A DNA stretch of 64,000 bases, taken from NCBI RefSeq assembly GCF_013072695.1, contig NZ_LXUK01000012.1, positions 539,027-603,026 of the forward strand, written 5' to 3'. A program made the translations under genes and the position numbers. Each line of letters begins with the position of its first letter. Position 1 is the stretch's first letter. The notes below the pieces were generated by a model. That model had not been told where the DNA came from, made no database searches, and was given only the letters and a program-made list of their open reading frames with translations. Positions 17,942 through 26,799 of the stretch are shown here, in pieces. The stretch is from Acinetobacter sp. Ac_5812. GTDB lineage: Bacteria; Pseudomonadota; Gammaproteobacteria; Pseudomonadales; Moraxellaceae.

Positions 17942-18397
17942 TTAATCAGTCGTTTTATGTGCATGAACTTCATATAAATGATCAAACTCAGCAGCTAGGG
18001 ATGCCAATGTCGTGGCTTTAAGTTGTTGTGTCAGAATCTTTTGAGCATCTTGTATTGCATGATCTAAAGCGGCATTCACCACGCGTTCTACCAAACATTC
18101 TGGATTTTCCCTTTCATTTCCAATCGCAAAAATAGTGGGTTCACCCACAGCTTGATAAATATCCCAAAGCGTAATTTTCTCTAAATCACCTGTGAGTTGC
18201 CAACCACCGCCAGCGCCTTTTTCTGAATGTACAAAACCAGCTTTTTTTAGACCCGACATGGTTCGTCTAACCACCACAGGATTGGTGGAAAGCATCTGCG
18301 CGATTTCATCAGAGGTAAAGATCTTATTTTGTCTTGCCATGTGCAGTAATACATGAAGCATTCGCGAGAGTTTGCTGTCTGTACGCATTGAGTCCAT
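17942..18397 (-). CDS. Rrf2 family transcriptional regulator
   Basis: A 151-residue regulator with an N-terminal winged helix (residues 6-65, including SDEIAQMLSTNPVVVRRTM and GGWQL), the Rrf2 layout. It lacks the three-cysteine cluster of IscR and NsrR; only one Cys remains, in ENPECLVER, so it probably does not bind an iron-sulfur cluster and may sense thiol or redox state. It is divergent from a thioredoxin-reductase-like gene across about 100 bases that contain two copies of a long palindrome, its likely operators. A second in-frame ATG at 18388 is possible. Confidence 0.83.
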   Translation of the reverse strand: MDSMRTDSKLSRMLHVLLHMARQNKIFTSDEIAQMLSTNPVVVRRTMSGLKKAGFVHSEKGAGGGWQLTGDLEKITLWDIYQAVGEPTIFAIGNERENPECLVERVVNAALDHAIQDAQKILTQQLKATTLASLAAEFDHLYEVHAHKTTD

Positions 18398-18420
18398 AAG
18401 TAAAAAAGGAGTTAAGTTAA

Positions 18421-18441
18421 ATGTAACATCAAAAGTTGCAA
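18421..18441. promoter_or_regulatory. Degenerate second operator copy (Rrf2)
   Basis: ATGTAAC, seven bases, then GTTGCA. It matches the downstream perfect palindrome at 16 of 21 positions, and the two centres are 40 bp apart, near four helical turns. Confidence 0.5.
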
Positions 18442-18460
18442 ATTAAAATAAAAAGTATTA

Positions 18461-18481
18461 ATGTAACTTTTAAAGTTACAT
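18461..18481. promoter_or_regulatory. Perfect 21-bp palindrome, likely Rrf2 operator
   Basis: ATGTAACTTT, a central T, then the exact reverse complement AAAGTTACAT. It ends 14 bases before the oxidoreductase ATG, a place where binding would block transcription or initiation. Confidence 0.7.
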
Positions 18482-18495
18482 ATAGGGTTTATCTT

Positions 18496-19377
18496 ATGCA
18501 GTACGATGTTGCAATTATTGGTGGGAGTTATGCAGGCTTGTCAGCAGCGATGCCATTGGCGAGGGCACGCAGAAAAGTAGTCATTATTGATGCTGGAGAG
18601 CGCAGAAATCGTTTTGCAGCGCATTCACATGGCTTCTTAACCCAAGACGGCAGTCGGGCCAGTGAGATTGTTCACATTGCAAAACAGCAGGTTTTGGCTT
18701 ATCAGACTGTGGATTGGGAAGGAGGACGGGTGAAGCGTGTAGAAAAAGTTGATGGTGGCTTTGCTGTCTGTATTGATGCAATTCGGTTTATCACAGCAAA
18801 ACGATTGATTATTGCCGCTGGAATCACGGATCAGCTTCCTGAAATTTCGGGGTTAGCTGAGCGTTGGGGCAAAAGCATTTTTCATTGTCCTTATTGTCAT
18901 GGTTATGAGCTGAATCAAGGCAAGATCGGGATTATTGCTAGTTCTGAGCATGCAGCACATATGGCAATGATGTTGCCTGATTGGGGCGATACCACATTGT
19001 TCTTAAATGATTATCCTATAGCCGAGGAATTGCTTGATCAATTAGCCACTCGAGGTGTCCGCGTAGAAAAACGATTGATTCAAGAAATCATCGGACACAG
19101 CGATGTTTTACTCGCAGATGGTTCTGTTATTCAGTTGGCTGGTATTTTTGCAACCACAAAATGTAGCATCGCTCAGGACTGGATTTTCAAGTTGGGTTGT
19201 GAGATTGAACAGAATGCGATGGGTGAGGCAATAAAGACCAATGCTATGAAGGAAACATCAGTGACAGGTATTTTTGCCTGCGGTGATGTTGCTCGTTTAG
19301 GCGGTTCAGTGTCGTTTGCAGTTGGTGACGGCAGCATGGCAGGCGCTGCAGCGCATCGATCTTTAATTTTCGCTTAG
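18496..19377 (+). CDS. Thioredoxin-reductase-like FAD/NAD(P)H oxidoreductase
   Basis: A 293-residue flavoprotein. The N-terminus YDVAIIGGSYAGLSAAM is the FAD dinucleotide-binding fold; a redox CxxC (HCPYCHG, about residues 135-141) and the C-terminal FAD motif GIFACGDVARL follow. This matches the thioredoxin reductase-like group with a CPYC pair rather than canonical TrxB, whose motif is CATC. The frame is open upstream to 18436, but that stretch is the operator palindrome; ATG 18496 begins the fold directly. The divergent Rrf2 regulator probably controls it. Its electron acceptor is unknown. Confidence 0.85.
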   Translation: MQYDVAIIGGSYAGLSAAMPLARARRKVVIIDAGERRNRFAAHSHGFLTQDGSRASEIVHIAKQQVLAYQTVDWEGGRVKRVEKVDGGFAVCIDAIRFITAKRLIIAAGITDQLPEISGLAERWGKSIFHCPYCHGYELNQGKIGIIASSEHAAHMAMMLPDWGDTTLFLNDYPIAEELLDQLATRGVRVEKRLIQEIIGHSDVLLADGSVIQLAGIFATTKCSIAQDWIFKLGCEIEQNAMGEAIKTNAMKETSVTGIFACGDVARLGGSVSFAVGDGSMAGAAAHRSLIFA

Positions 19378-19382
19378 CAAAT

Positions 19383-19412
19383 AAAAAAGCTAGAGATTGA
19401 CTCTAGCTTTTT
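19383..19412. terminator. Bidirectional terminator between the oxidoreductase gene and fdx
   Basis: AAAAAAGCTAGAG and CTCTAGCTTTTT with a five-base loop; it serves the plus-strand oxidoreductase and the end of the minus-strand isc operon. Confidence 0.85.
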
Positions 19413-19434
19413 ATGTCTGAGAAAATCAGTTGAA

Positions 19435-19773
19435 TTAATGATTTTCCGAAGCATGGTTGATGGTGTATTTAGGAATTTCGATTTCTAAATCTTCATCAAC
19501 AATCTCTACTTGGCAAGATAGGCGAGAATCTGGCTCTAAACCCCATGCACGGTCAAGCAAATCTGCTTCAACGTCATTCATTTCCTCAAGGCTATCAAAG
19601 CCCTTACGCACAACTACGTGACAAGTGGTGCAGGCTGCTGACATGTCACAAGCATGTTCAATTTTAATGCCATTTTTTAATAAACTTTGGCATAAATTGG
19701 CGTTATGTTCGACTTCAAATTCTGCACCTTCAGGGCAAATTTGTGCATGAGGAAGAACTTTAATACGTGGCAT
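19435..19773 (-). CDS. fdx: ISC-type [2Fe-2S] ferredoxin
   Basis: A 112-residue ferredoxin. The ligands are in HACDMSAACTTCHVVV plus Cys in RLSCQVEI, and the C-terminus EIPKYTINHA matches E. coli Fdx almost exactly. It supplies electrons to IscS/IscU during cluster assembly. A GTG at 19782 is in frame, but AGGTG lies six bases before ATG 19773, so the shorter start is chosen. It is the last gene of the isc operon; no iscX follows before the terminator. Confidence 0.95.
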   Translation of the reverse strand: MPRIKVLPHAQICPEGAEFEVEHNANLCQSLLKNGIKIEHACDMSAACTTCHVVVRKGFDSLEEMNDVEADLLDRAWGLEPDSRLSCQVEIVDEDLEIEIPKYTINHASENH

Positions 19774-19790
19774 ATTGATCACCTATACCT

Positions 19791-21650
19791 TTAGTTTGAG
19801 TTTGACCAATCTTCAAGTTTCGTACCTTTTAAGGCATGGTCAATATGTCGGTTCATACGAAGCGCAGCAAAGGCATCGCTATGAATTTTAAGCTGTTGAA
19901 CAGCGTGTTCAATCGCTGCAAGCTCATCTGTCTTAAGACGGGCTTTTAACGCTTCAGCAGCAAGAATTAAGTCGCGAGCCTGTTGCTGAGAGAGTAAATC
20001 AGTATCTGCTTTTAAGGCTTGCTCCAATGCTTCTAGCTCACGTTGTGCCTCTACTTTGGTTTCTTGCAAATGACGAAGATGTTTGTCTTCTTCGGCATAT
20101 TGAAAGCCTTCTACCAGTAAGCGTTCAGTATCCGCTGATGATAGACCATATGAGGGTTTAATATCGATTTGCGCTTGAACACCAGAGGTGGTTTCTTTAG
20201 CTGAGACTGTCAATAAACCATCGGCATCGACTTGGAAAGTCACTTCAATACGTGCTTGACCTGCAGTCATTGGTGGGATGCCATGTAATACAAAGCGGCC
20301 CAATGAACGGCAATGCTCAACCAGATCACGTTCACCTTGAACCACATGGATCAACATCGCGGTTTGACCATCTTGATAAGTGGTAAATTCTTGACGGCGT
20401 GCCACAGGAATCGCTGTATTACGTGAAATCAGGCGTTCAACCAAACCGCCCATGGTTTCAAGGCCAAGAGAGAGCGGGGTCACATCAAGGAGTAAAGAAC
20501 CATCTTGGCTATTGCCAATGAGCTGGTTTGCAGTAATTGATGCGCCAATCGCAACCACTTCATCTGGGTTGATGGTGCAAAGTGGTTCACGTTCAAATAA
20601 TTCACGAACTGCTTTCTGTACTGCATAAGAGCGCGTAGAACCGCCAACAAGAACCACATGTTCAATGTCATCGAGTTCAAGCTTAGCATCGCGTAATACA
20701 CGTTTGCAGACACTCATGGTTTTATCGAGTGCAACTTGAATAATGGATTCAAAAGTTGAACGATCTAAAGTGAGTCGATCATCCAATAGTTTTAATTCAG
20801 CAGAATCATGGTCTGTTAAATGTTCTTTGGCTTGACGTGCGGCCATGATGAAGACAGCATATTCTTCGTCGCTTAAGGTCTCGATATTGAGCTGTTTTTT
20901 CGTCCATTTTACGATTAAGCGATCAAGATCATCACCACCAAGTGCAGTATGTCCACCTGTTGCCAGAACTTCAAAGACACCTTGTGAGAAACGTAAAATC
21001 GATACGTCGAAGGTACCACCGCCTAAGTCGTAAATGACATAGTTGCGATCCGTGCTGAGATTGGTGTCTTGATCCAATCCATAAGCTACAGCAGCAGCAG
21101 TAGGTTCGTTAAGTAAACGTAGAACATTTAAGCCCGCAAGCTGTGCAGCATCACGTGTAGCTTGGCGTTGTGCTTCATCAAAATAGGCAGGCACAGTAAT
21201 CACCGCACCATTCACAGGATTGCTTAAACTTGCTTCAGCACGATCTTTTAACTGTTTTAAAATTTCAGCAGAAATTTCGACTGGTGTTTTACGACCAGCA
21301 GCGGTTTCAAATGCAGGCATTTCATTTTCCGCACCAACGAGAGTGTATGGATGCTGGAATTTGATATCTGCTTGTGAGCGACCCATAAAGCGTTTTACTG
21401 AAACAACTGTATTTTTAGGATCAGTCAGCATAAAAGGTTTAGCTTCATAGCCAAACGTCGTTGCATCCTTTGCGTAATGAACAATAGACGGCAATAATAC
21501 TCGGTCTTTGTCATCTTGTAGGACTTTCGGTTTTCCCGATAGCACTGTCGCCACTAAAGAGTGGGTTGTCCCTAAGTCAATGCCGATCGCAATACGATGT
21601 TGATGCGGGGCAGTAGCTTGACCAGGTTCAGCAATTTGCAAAAGCGCCAT
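19791..21650 (-). CDS. hscA: Fe-S assembly chaperone HscA (Hsp70 class)
   Basis: A 619-residue specialised Hsp70. The ATPase domain starts [13 protein letters not shown] and has the phosphate-binding loop [14 protein letters not shown] and VGGSTRS; the substrate domain contains [15 protein letters not shown]. HscA binds the LPPVK motif of IscU and, with HscB, uses ATP to promote cluster transfer. It sits between hscB and fdx with short gaps, as in other proteobacterial isc operons. Confidence 0.96.
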   Translation of the reverse strand: MALLQIAEPGQATAPHQHRIAIGIDLGTTHSLVATVLSGKPKVLQDDKDRVLLPSIVHYAKDATTFGYEAKPFMLTDPKNTVVSVKRFMGRSQADIKFQHPYTLVGAENEMPAFETAAGRKTPVEISAEILKQLKDRAEASLSNPVNGAVITVPAYFDEAQRQATRDAAQLAGLNVLRLLNEPTAAAVAYGLDQDTNLSTDRNYVIYDLGGGTFDVSILRFSQGVFEVLATGGHTALGGDDLDRLIVKWTKKQLNIETLSDEEYAVFIMAARQAKEHLTDHDSAELKLLDDRLTLDRSTFESIIQVALDKTMSVCKRVLRDAKLELDDIEHVVLVGGSTRSYAVQKAVRELFEREPLCTINPDEVVAIGASITANQLIGNSQDGSLLLDVTPLSLGLETMGGLVERLISRNTAIPVARRQEFTTYQDGQTAMLIHVVQGERDLVEHCRSLGRFVLHGIPPMTAGQARIEVTFQVDADGLLTVSAKETTSGVQAQIDIKPSYGLSSADTERLLVEGFQYAEEDKHLRHLQETKVEAQRELEALEQALKADTDLLSQQQARDLILAAEALKARLKTDELAAIEHAVQQLKIHSDAFAALRMNRHIDHALKGTKLEDWSNSN

Positions 21651-21688
21651 GCGTGCGGTATCCCTTGAAAATAATCGGTAACAGCGGA

Positions 21689-22207
21689 TTAAAAATCATC
21701 ATCGAGGTCGAAGCTTTCTTCTTCGTCCAACATGCGATCTTCAGCTTTATCAATATCATTCATAACACGTTGGAAAAAACGTAGTTTACGAACAGTATCA
21801 CGTGCTTCTGCCCAGTCTTCGTCAGCAAAATCAATTTTAAATTCGCGAACTAGACCATCGATCCACTGTTGAATTTCAACTTTTAACGTATTGAGTTGCT
21901 CTGTAGATGTTGCTTCATCCAATTGTTCACGCATTTCGAGTGCAGATTGCAAAAATTCAAAATCACTAATGGATTGGTCCAAATGATGATCTTGTTTTTT
22001 TAAGGCAAGCAGGTACGCAGCACGGCTATCAACTTGTGAAAGTACTTTAAATGCTTGATTGATTTCGCTCGACTTGATCAATGCCTGATCTTTGTCAGTG
22101 GCTTTATCTGGGTGATATTGCTGTTGCAAACTTAAAAACTGTTTTTTTAAAGCTGCTAAATCTATATCGAGTGCTTCGGGTAATTGGAACAACTCAAAAT
22201 GATTCAT
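21689..22207 (-). CDS. hscB: Co-chaperone HscB (J-protein)
   Basis: A 172-residue J-domain protein with the signature HPD in [11 protein letters not shown] near residue 36, followed by the C-terminal three-helix IscU-binding domain. It delivers IscU to HscA and stimulates its ATPase. Confidence 0.95.
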   Translation of the reverse strand: MNHFELFQLPEALDIDLAALKKQFLSLQQQYHPDKATDKDQALIKSSEINQAFKVLSQVDSRAAYLLALKKQDHHLDQSISDFEFLQSALEMREQLDEATSTEQLNTLKVEIQQWIDGLVREFKIDFADEDWAEARDTVRKLRFFQRVMNDIDKAEDRMLDEEESFDLDDDF

Positions 22208-22291
22208 GGGAGATGAATTCCGCTATTGATAAATACGTTAAAACAGTGCGGAACACACTGTTTTGACGAAAAGAAAGAGGGGTGTTGCCAG

Positions 22292-22612
22292 TTAAACAGT
22301 AAATGATTCACCGCAACCACATTCACCTTTTTGATTTGGGTTATTAAACTCAAAGCCTTCGTTCAGACCATTTTTGACATAATCCATCTCTAAACCATTG
22401 AGATAAACTAAGCTTTTCGGGTCAACAAATACTTTAACACCGAGTTGTTCAAATACTTGGTCATGCGTGTCGACATCATCGACAAACTCAAGTACATAAG
22501 CCAACCCAGAACAACCCGAAGTTTTCACGCCAATACGAATGCCTTCACCCTTACCACGATTTTGCAGGTAATTGCTGATGTGACTCGCAGCATTTTCAGT
22601 TAAATGGATCAT
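22292..22612 (-). CDS. iscA: Iron-sulfur assembly protein IscA
   Basis: A 106-residue A-type carrier. Three conserved cysteines are in [10 protein letters not shown] and GECGCGES near the C-terminus. It carries iron or a [2Fe-2S]/[4Fe-4S] cluster to target enzymes. It lies between iscU and hscB. Confidence 0.96.
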   Translation of the reverse strand: MIHLTENAASHISNYLQNRGKGEGIRIGVKTSGCSGLAYVLEFVDDVDTHDQVFEQLGVKVFVDPKSLVYLNGLEMDYVKNGLNEGFEFNNPNQKGECGCGESFTV

Positions 22613-22641
22613 GAAAACTCCAATGTTATTTCGTTCATCAA

Positions 22642-23028
22642 TTAAGCTTTCGCTTTCTTGCCACGATAGTCTTCAATCGCAGCTTTAATTGCATCTTCAG
22701 CCAATACAGAGCAGTGTACTTTTACTGGTGGAAGTGCAAGCTCAGTCGCGATATCAATATTCTTGATTGATTGAGCTTCATCAAGTGTTTTGCCTTTTAA
22801 CCATTCGGTTACAAGAGAGCTTGATGCAATTGCAGAACCACAGCCATAAGTTTTGAAGCGAGCTTCTTCAATTACGCCATTGTCGTCGACTTGAATTTGT
22901 AAACGCATCACGTCGCCACACGCTGGTGCACCGACCATACCTGTACCTACGTTTTCTGCATTTTTGTCTAAAACACCAACATTACGAGGGTTTTCGTAAT
23001 GATCAATTACTTTTTCGCTATAAGCCAT
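22642..23028 (-). CDS. iscU: Iron-sulfur scaffold IscU
   Basis: A 128-residue scaffold with the three cluster-binding cysteines in [18 protein letters not shown] and [10 protein letters not shown], and the LPPVK motif recognised by HscA just before the last Cys. The assembling cluster is built here from IscS sulfur. Confidence 0.97.
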   Translation of the reverse strand: MAYSEKVIDHYENPRNVGVLDKNAENVGTGMVGAPACGDVMRLQIQVDDNGVIEEARFKTYGCGSAIASSSLVTEWLKGKTLDEAQSIKNIDIATELALPPVKVHCSVLAEDAIKAAIEDYRGKKAKA

Positions 23029-23107
23029 GTTGCTTCTCCAAACCTCGGGGTCAGCCTAATATTAATATGAGGGTAAAAACACGTTTTTCAATTGAGGGTT
23101 CAATGAA

Positions 23108-24325
23108 TTAGTGTTCAGCCCATTCAACTGTTGAAAGGTCGATACCTTCTTTGTACATATCCCAAAGCGGAGAAAGTTCACGCAATTTCTCAACTGCAGC
23201 TTTGGTAATTGTTAACACGTGATCAATATCAGCTTCAGTTGTGTATTTACCAAAACTGAAACGGATTGAACTGTGTGCTAACTCATCAGATAAACCTAAA
23301 GCACGTAAAACGTATGAAGGCTCTAAAGTTGCAGATGTACATGCTGAACCGCTTGAAACAGCAACATCTTTCAGTGCCATCATCAGTGATTCACCTTCAA
23401 CAAAGTTGAAGCTGACATTTAGATAGTTTGCAACGTTTTGAGTTGGGTGGCCATTCAAGAACACTTGTTCAAGGTCTTGTAAACCATTCCAAAGCTTGTC
23501 GCGTAATTTACGGATACGCTCTTGCTCTGCTTGCATAGTTTTGCCAGCAATTTCAAAAGCCTCACCCATACCAACAATTTGGTGTGTCGCTAAAGTACCA
23601 GAACGCATACCACGCTCATGACCACCACCGTGCATTTGTGCTTTTAAGCGAACACGTGGGCTACGGCGAACAAAAAGTGCACCAATACCTTTAGGACCAT
23701 AAATTTTGTGACCAGAGAAACTCATCAAGTCGACTTTCATCGTTGAAAGATCAATTTCAACTTTACCAGCTGCTTGAGCAGCATCGACATGGAAGAATGT
23801 TTTATTGGCACGAGTTAGTTCACCAATTGCAGCAACGTCTGTTACGGTACCGATTTCATTGTTCACCATCATGAGGGATACAAGAATGGTATCAGGGCGT
23901 AAAGCTGCTTTAACCATCTCAGGTGTAATTAAACCTGTACGTGGTTCTGGCTCTAAATATGTAATTTCGAAACCTTGTTCTTCAAGCTCACGGCAAGGAT
24001 CTAACACAGCTTTGTGTTCGATTTTACTTGTAATGATGTGTTTGCCTTTTGAGCCGTAGAATTGAGCAATCCCTTTTAATGCAAGGTTGTCAGATTCAGT
24101 CGCACCTGAAGTCCAAACGATTTCACGAGGGTCTGCTTTGATTAGGTTTGCAACTTGTTCACGCGCATACTCAGCTTTTTCTTCGGCTTGCCAACCATAA
24201 GCATGTGAACGTGACGCAGGGTTACCAAAAGTCCCTTCGAACGTTAAACACTCCACCATACGTTCTGCAACTTCAGGCAGTACAGGAGTGGTTGCTGCGT
24301 AATCAAGATAAATTGGACGTTTCAT
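23108..24325 (-). CDS. iscS: Cysteine desulfurase IscS
   Basis: A 405-residue class V aminotransferase-fold enzyme. The PLP lysine is in [11 protein letters not shown] and the persulfide-forming Cys in [19 protein letters not shown]. It converts cysteine to alanine and gives sulfur to IscU and tRNA thiolation. It begins one base after the iscR stop, a tight translational coupling. Confidence 0.97.
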   Translation of the reverse strand: MKRPIYLDYAATTPVLPEVAERMVECLTFEGTFGNPASRSHAYGWQAEEKAEYAREQVANLIKADPREIVWTSGATESDNLALKGIAQFYGSKGKHIITSKIEHKAVLDPCRELEEQGFEITYLEPEPRTGLITPEMVKAALRPDTILVSLMMVNNEIGTVTDVAAIGELTRANKTFFHVDAAQAAGKVEIDLSTMKVDLMSFSGHKIYGPKGIGALFVRRSPRVRLKAQMHGGGHERGMRSGTLATHQIVGMGEAFEIAGKTMQAEQERIRKLRDKLWNGLQDLEQVFLNGHPTQNVANYLNVSFNFVEGESLMMALKDVAVSSGSACTSATLEPSYVLRALGLSDELAHSSIRFSFGKYTTEADIDHVLTITKAAVEKLRELSPLWDMYKEGIDLSTVEWAEH

Positions 24326-24326
24326 G

Positions 24327-24800
24327 TCAAATACCTGTAACCGATAGAAGGGCTGAATCTAAGCTTGGTGAATTTTGGCGTAGAGCAACAGTTTGAACGT
24401 TGTCACGCGCAATTAAATCAGCAAGCGTGATTTTTGCGAGATAATCGGCAATATGGTGGGAGAGTTCTTGCCATAAGTCGTGCGTTAAACACATTGCGCC
24501 ATTCTGGCAGTTGCCTTTGTGGTCACAACGAGTTGCATCAACAGTTTCATTTACAGCTTCGATGATTTCTAGCACGGTGATTTCACTTGCAGTGCGCGCA
24601 AGGTGATAGCCACCATTTGCACCACGAACGCTTGAAACTAACCCATGACGTTTAAGTTTTGCGAATAACTGTTCTAAATAAGCGACTGAAATGGATTGGC
24701 GAGCTGCTATTTCCGCAAGCGTGATCGTTTGTTCAGTTGGCTGCAAAGCTAAATCAAGTAGAGCAGTCACTGCGTAACGACCGCGAGTTGTAAGACGCAT
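24327..24800 (-). CDS. iscR: Fe-S cluster regulator IscR
   Basis: A 157-residue Rrf2 protein starting [19 protein letters not shown], as E. coli IscR does. The cluster ligands are the three Cys of [13 protein letters not shown] followed by His. Holo-IscR represses the isc operon through type-1 sites; such a site covers the promoter upstream. The frame opens at 24812, but family alignment places the start at 24800. Confidence 0.95.
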   Translation of the reverse strand: MRLTTRGRYAVTALLDLALQPTEQTITLAEIAARQSISVAYLEQLFAKLKRHGLVSSVRGANGGYHLARTASEITVLEIIEAVNETVDATRCDHKGNCQNGAMCLTHDLWQELSHHIADYLAKITLADLIARDNVQTVALRQNSPSLDSALLSVTGI

Positions 24801-24833
24801 GATTCGGTACACATGGTTAGACTAGATATGTAA

Positions 24834-24862
24834 ATTTTATGAATTCCGACTAAAATAGTCAA
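24834..24862 (-). promoter_or_regulatory. isc operon promoter
   Basis: On the minus strand TTGACT (24862-24857), 17-base spacer, TAAAAT (24839-24834). Initiation near 24827 gives a leader of about 27 bases. Confidence 0.75.
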
Positions 24863-24866
24863 GTTT
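24842..24866 (-). promoter_or_regulatory. IscR type-1 binding site
   Basis: The minus strand reads CTTGACTATTTTAGTCGG at the core, matching the IscR type-1 consensus halves YYGACTR and YAGTCRR. It overlaps the -35 element and spacer, as expected for autorepression by [2Fe-2S]-IscR. Confidence 0.75.
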
Positions 24867-24907
24867 TAAATTGTCATTATCAGTGTGAAAAGTAAAATAT
24901 ATTGGAA

Positions 24908-25555
24908 TTATTGTATCCACGTATTATATACAAAATAGGCGATGAAAATAAAGCTCAATACTGCAAAGCTGATATTGATCAAGCGCTGGCGTTTTTGTAG
25001 GCGGTGAATACGGTTTTGATATTGTTTTACTTCAACCAGCAAAGTGTTGATTTCAGAGCGCTGCTGATCAATTTTATCTAAGAGAGGGGCAATGCGTTGT
25101 TGAGATGCAACGGCTTCAGCTTCATCGTTAAATAGATTTAACCATTGTTTCCAGTTTGCCAGAATACTGGAGAGCGTTAGATGTGGAAGTAAATCTAAAA
25201 ACTCTTCAGCGAGTACGGCATCACCAAGGATACGCATATTGCTAATGCTACGCTGATTGTTAAACACAAAAATCTTAATCAGATCGATGAGTGTGCTATT
25301 AATCTCTAAATCGATGTTCCGATCCAGTGCTTTCATATCGAACAACAGACCTTTTTCGGTAAATTGGATATAAAAGTCAAAGAACGGAATGTAGCTATTG
25401 ATCCGAATCGTCATCTTTTTATCGATGAGCTTTTTTGCTTGCAAGCGCAATCCCGCATCATGCGTAAGGACGAAGGAGAAAAAAGTTTCTAAAACAATGA
25501 TGACAATGTTTAGCAACAAATGGGGATGTTTATGTCTTTGTTGCGTATCACTCAT
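24908..25555 (-). CDS. Hypothetical membrane protein with SCP2-like (UbiJ-like) domain
   Basis: About 215 residues, not firmly assigned. A first hydrophobic helix lies near residues 15-32, then a beta-rich stretch (35-125) containing DIDLEINSTL-like strands and a GDAVLAEEFLDLLP segment that resembles the SCP2/UbiJ family motif (Gly-Asp-x-x-Leu-Ala). A coiled coil (160-190) and a C-terminal membrane helix (195-212) follow. UbiJ is a soluble lipid-binding subunit of ubiquinone synthesis, so the terminal anchors would be unusual. The start at ATG 25555 is preferred over a TTG at 25576. Confidence 0.6.
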   Translation of the reverse strand: MSDTQQRHKHPHLLLNIVIIVLETFFSFVLTHDAGLRLQAKKLIDKKMTIRINSYIPFFDFYIQFTEKGLLFDMKALDRNIDLEINSTLIDLIKIFVFNNQRSISNMRILGDAVLAEEFLDLLPHLTLSSILANWKQWLNLFNDEAEAVASQQRIAPLLDKIDQQRSEINTLLVEVKQYQNRIHRLQKRQRLINISFAVLSFIFIAYFVYNTWIQ

Positions 25556-25763
25556 AGATCTCTTTTTCCTTACCAATAACGTTAAAACAATAAAATCTGT
25601 AAACTTTGAGTATCCTTACTCAATTGTTAAAAATAATTTACATGACTTTATTGCTTTGTAGAACAGTTTTTTAAAACGATCAAGTCTTAACTTTGATATT
25701 ATAAAAACATTTTTATGGTTAAATACGACATACTGTTTGTAAAGAGCTTAGGAGTAATGGTCA

Positions 25764-26219
25764 ATGGATAACTCAAACATAGAAAATCCTAACGAAGAAG
25801 CTGAAGTAAAAACTAAGCCAAAATCAAAGAGTTCTAAAAAATCTGCACTGGATTTCAAAAAATATACACAACAAATTTGGCTTGCTGGTTTGGGTGCTTT
25901 TTCACGTGCTGAAGAAGAAGGAAATAAATTGTTTGACTCACTGGTCAAGGTCGGTGAAGAGCTTGAGTCGAAAACAGTCGATTTTGCAGACAATACTGTA
26001 GGTAAGGTCACAGAGAAAGCCAAAGAGTCTGTAACAGATACCAAAGACAAAGTTGAAAAGATTTTAGATACGGGCGTGAATCACTCTTTGAATCGTATTG
26101 GCTTAGTGACGCCGAAGGATCTTCAGCATATCGAACAGCTGCTTGTGCAGTTGCATATCAAAGTGGATGCTTTGATTGAAGAAAATAATCAATTGAAGGC
26201 CAAATTGAATAAAAAGTAA
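25764..26219 (+). CDS. Phasin family protein
   Basis: 151 residues. A Lys/Ser-rich N-terminal tail leads into KYTQQIWLAGLGAFSRAEEEGNKLFDSLVKVG, the classical phasin signature of PhaF/PhaI granule proteins, then a long amphipathic helix and a short leucine-zipper-like C-terminus (HIEQLLVQLHIKVDALI). Phasins coat polyhydroxyalkanoate granules or act as chaperone-like proteins. No PHA synthase is in the window, so granule association is inferred only. The TTTATGGTTAAATACGACAT region upstream is promoter-like but weak. Confidence 0.85.
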   Translation: MDNSNIENPNEEAEVKTKPKSKSSKKSALDFKKYTQQIWLAGLGAFSRAEEEGNKLFDSLVKVGEELESKTVDFADNTVGKVTEKAKESVTDTKDKVEKILDTGVNHSLNRIGLVTPKDLQHIEQLLVQLHIKVDALIEENNQLKAKLNKK

Positions 26220-26387
26220 AAAAAATGCAGGTAACTGGTCCGTTTATGTCGTTTTTCAGTATTTATTTTAATTAAAAGGTCTTTCTAGTATTGCGTTCTC
26301 CCCCAAAGCATTGCTATAAAGGCGTCATGGCCTTTTAAACTATAGCCTTGGATCTTAACAAACGATATTAAGAGGATATTTTTTATC

Positions 26388-26660
26388 ATGAATAAATCAG
26401 AATTAATTGATGCGATTGCTGAAAAAGGGGGAGTGTCTAAATCGGATGCTGGTAAGGCACTCGATGCGACAATTGCATCAATCACTGAAGCACTTAAAAA
26501 AGGTGACACGGTTACTTTAGTTGGTTTCGGTACTTTCAGCGTGAAAGAACGTGCTGCTCGTACTGGTCGTAACCCTAAGACTGGTGAAGAACTTCAAATC
26601 AAAGCAAGCAAAGTACCTAGCTTCAAAGCTGGTAAGGGTTTAAAAGATTCGGTTGCGTAA
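26388..26660 (+). CDS. hupB: DNA-binding protein HU
   Basis: A 90-residue HU protein: [21 protein letters not shown] at the N-terminus, [22 protein letters not shown] in the DNA-binding arm. It is a small nucleoid protein that bends DNA without strong sequence preference. AAGAGGA lies ahead of the ATG and a clear terminator follows. ppiD lies just downstream, as hupB-ppiD does in many gammaproteobacteria. Confidence 0.95.
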   Translation: MNKSELIDAIAEKGGVSKSDAGKALDATIASITEALKKGDTVTLVGFGTFSVKERAARTGRNPKTGEELQIKASKVPSFKAGKGLKDSVA

Positions 26661-26676
26661 TCTTTTTAAATCAATA

Positions 26677-26702
26677 AACGCACCATTTAGGGTGCGTTTT
26701 TT
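26677..26702 (+). terminator. Terminator after hupB
   Basis: AACGCACC and GGTGCGTT around a six-base loop, then a T run. Confidence 0.9.
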
Positions 26703-26799
26703 ATTTATTGAATGAAAAAGTTAATTTGATCTTTATTCTCCATTCATTCGTCTTTGTTTTTCAGTTAAAATTGCCCCGAAATAAAATATTGGAATTCTT

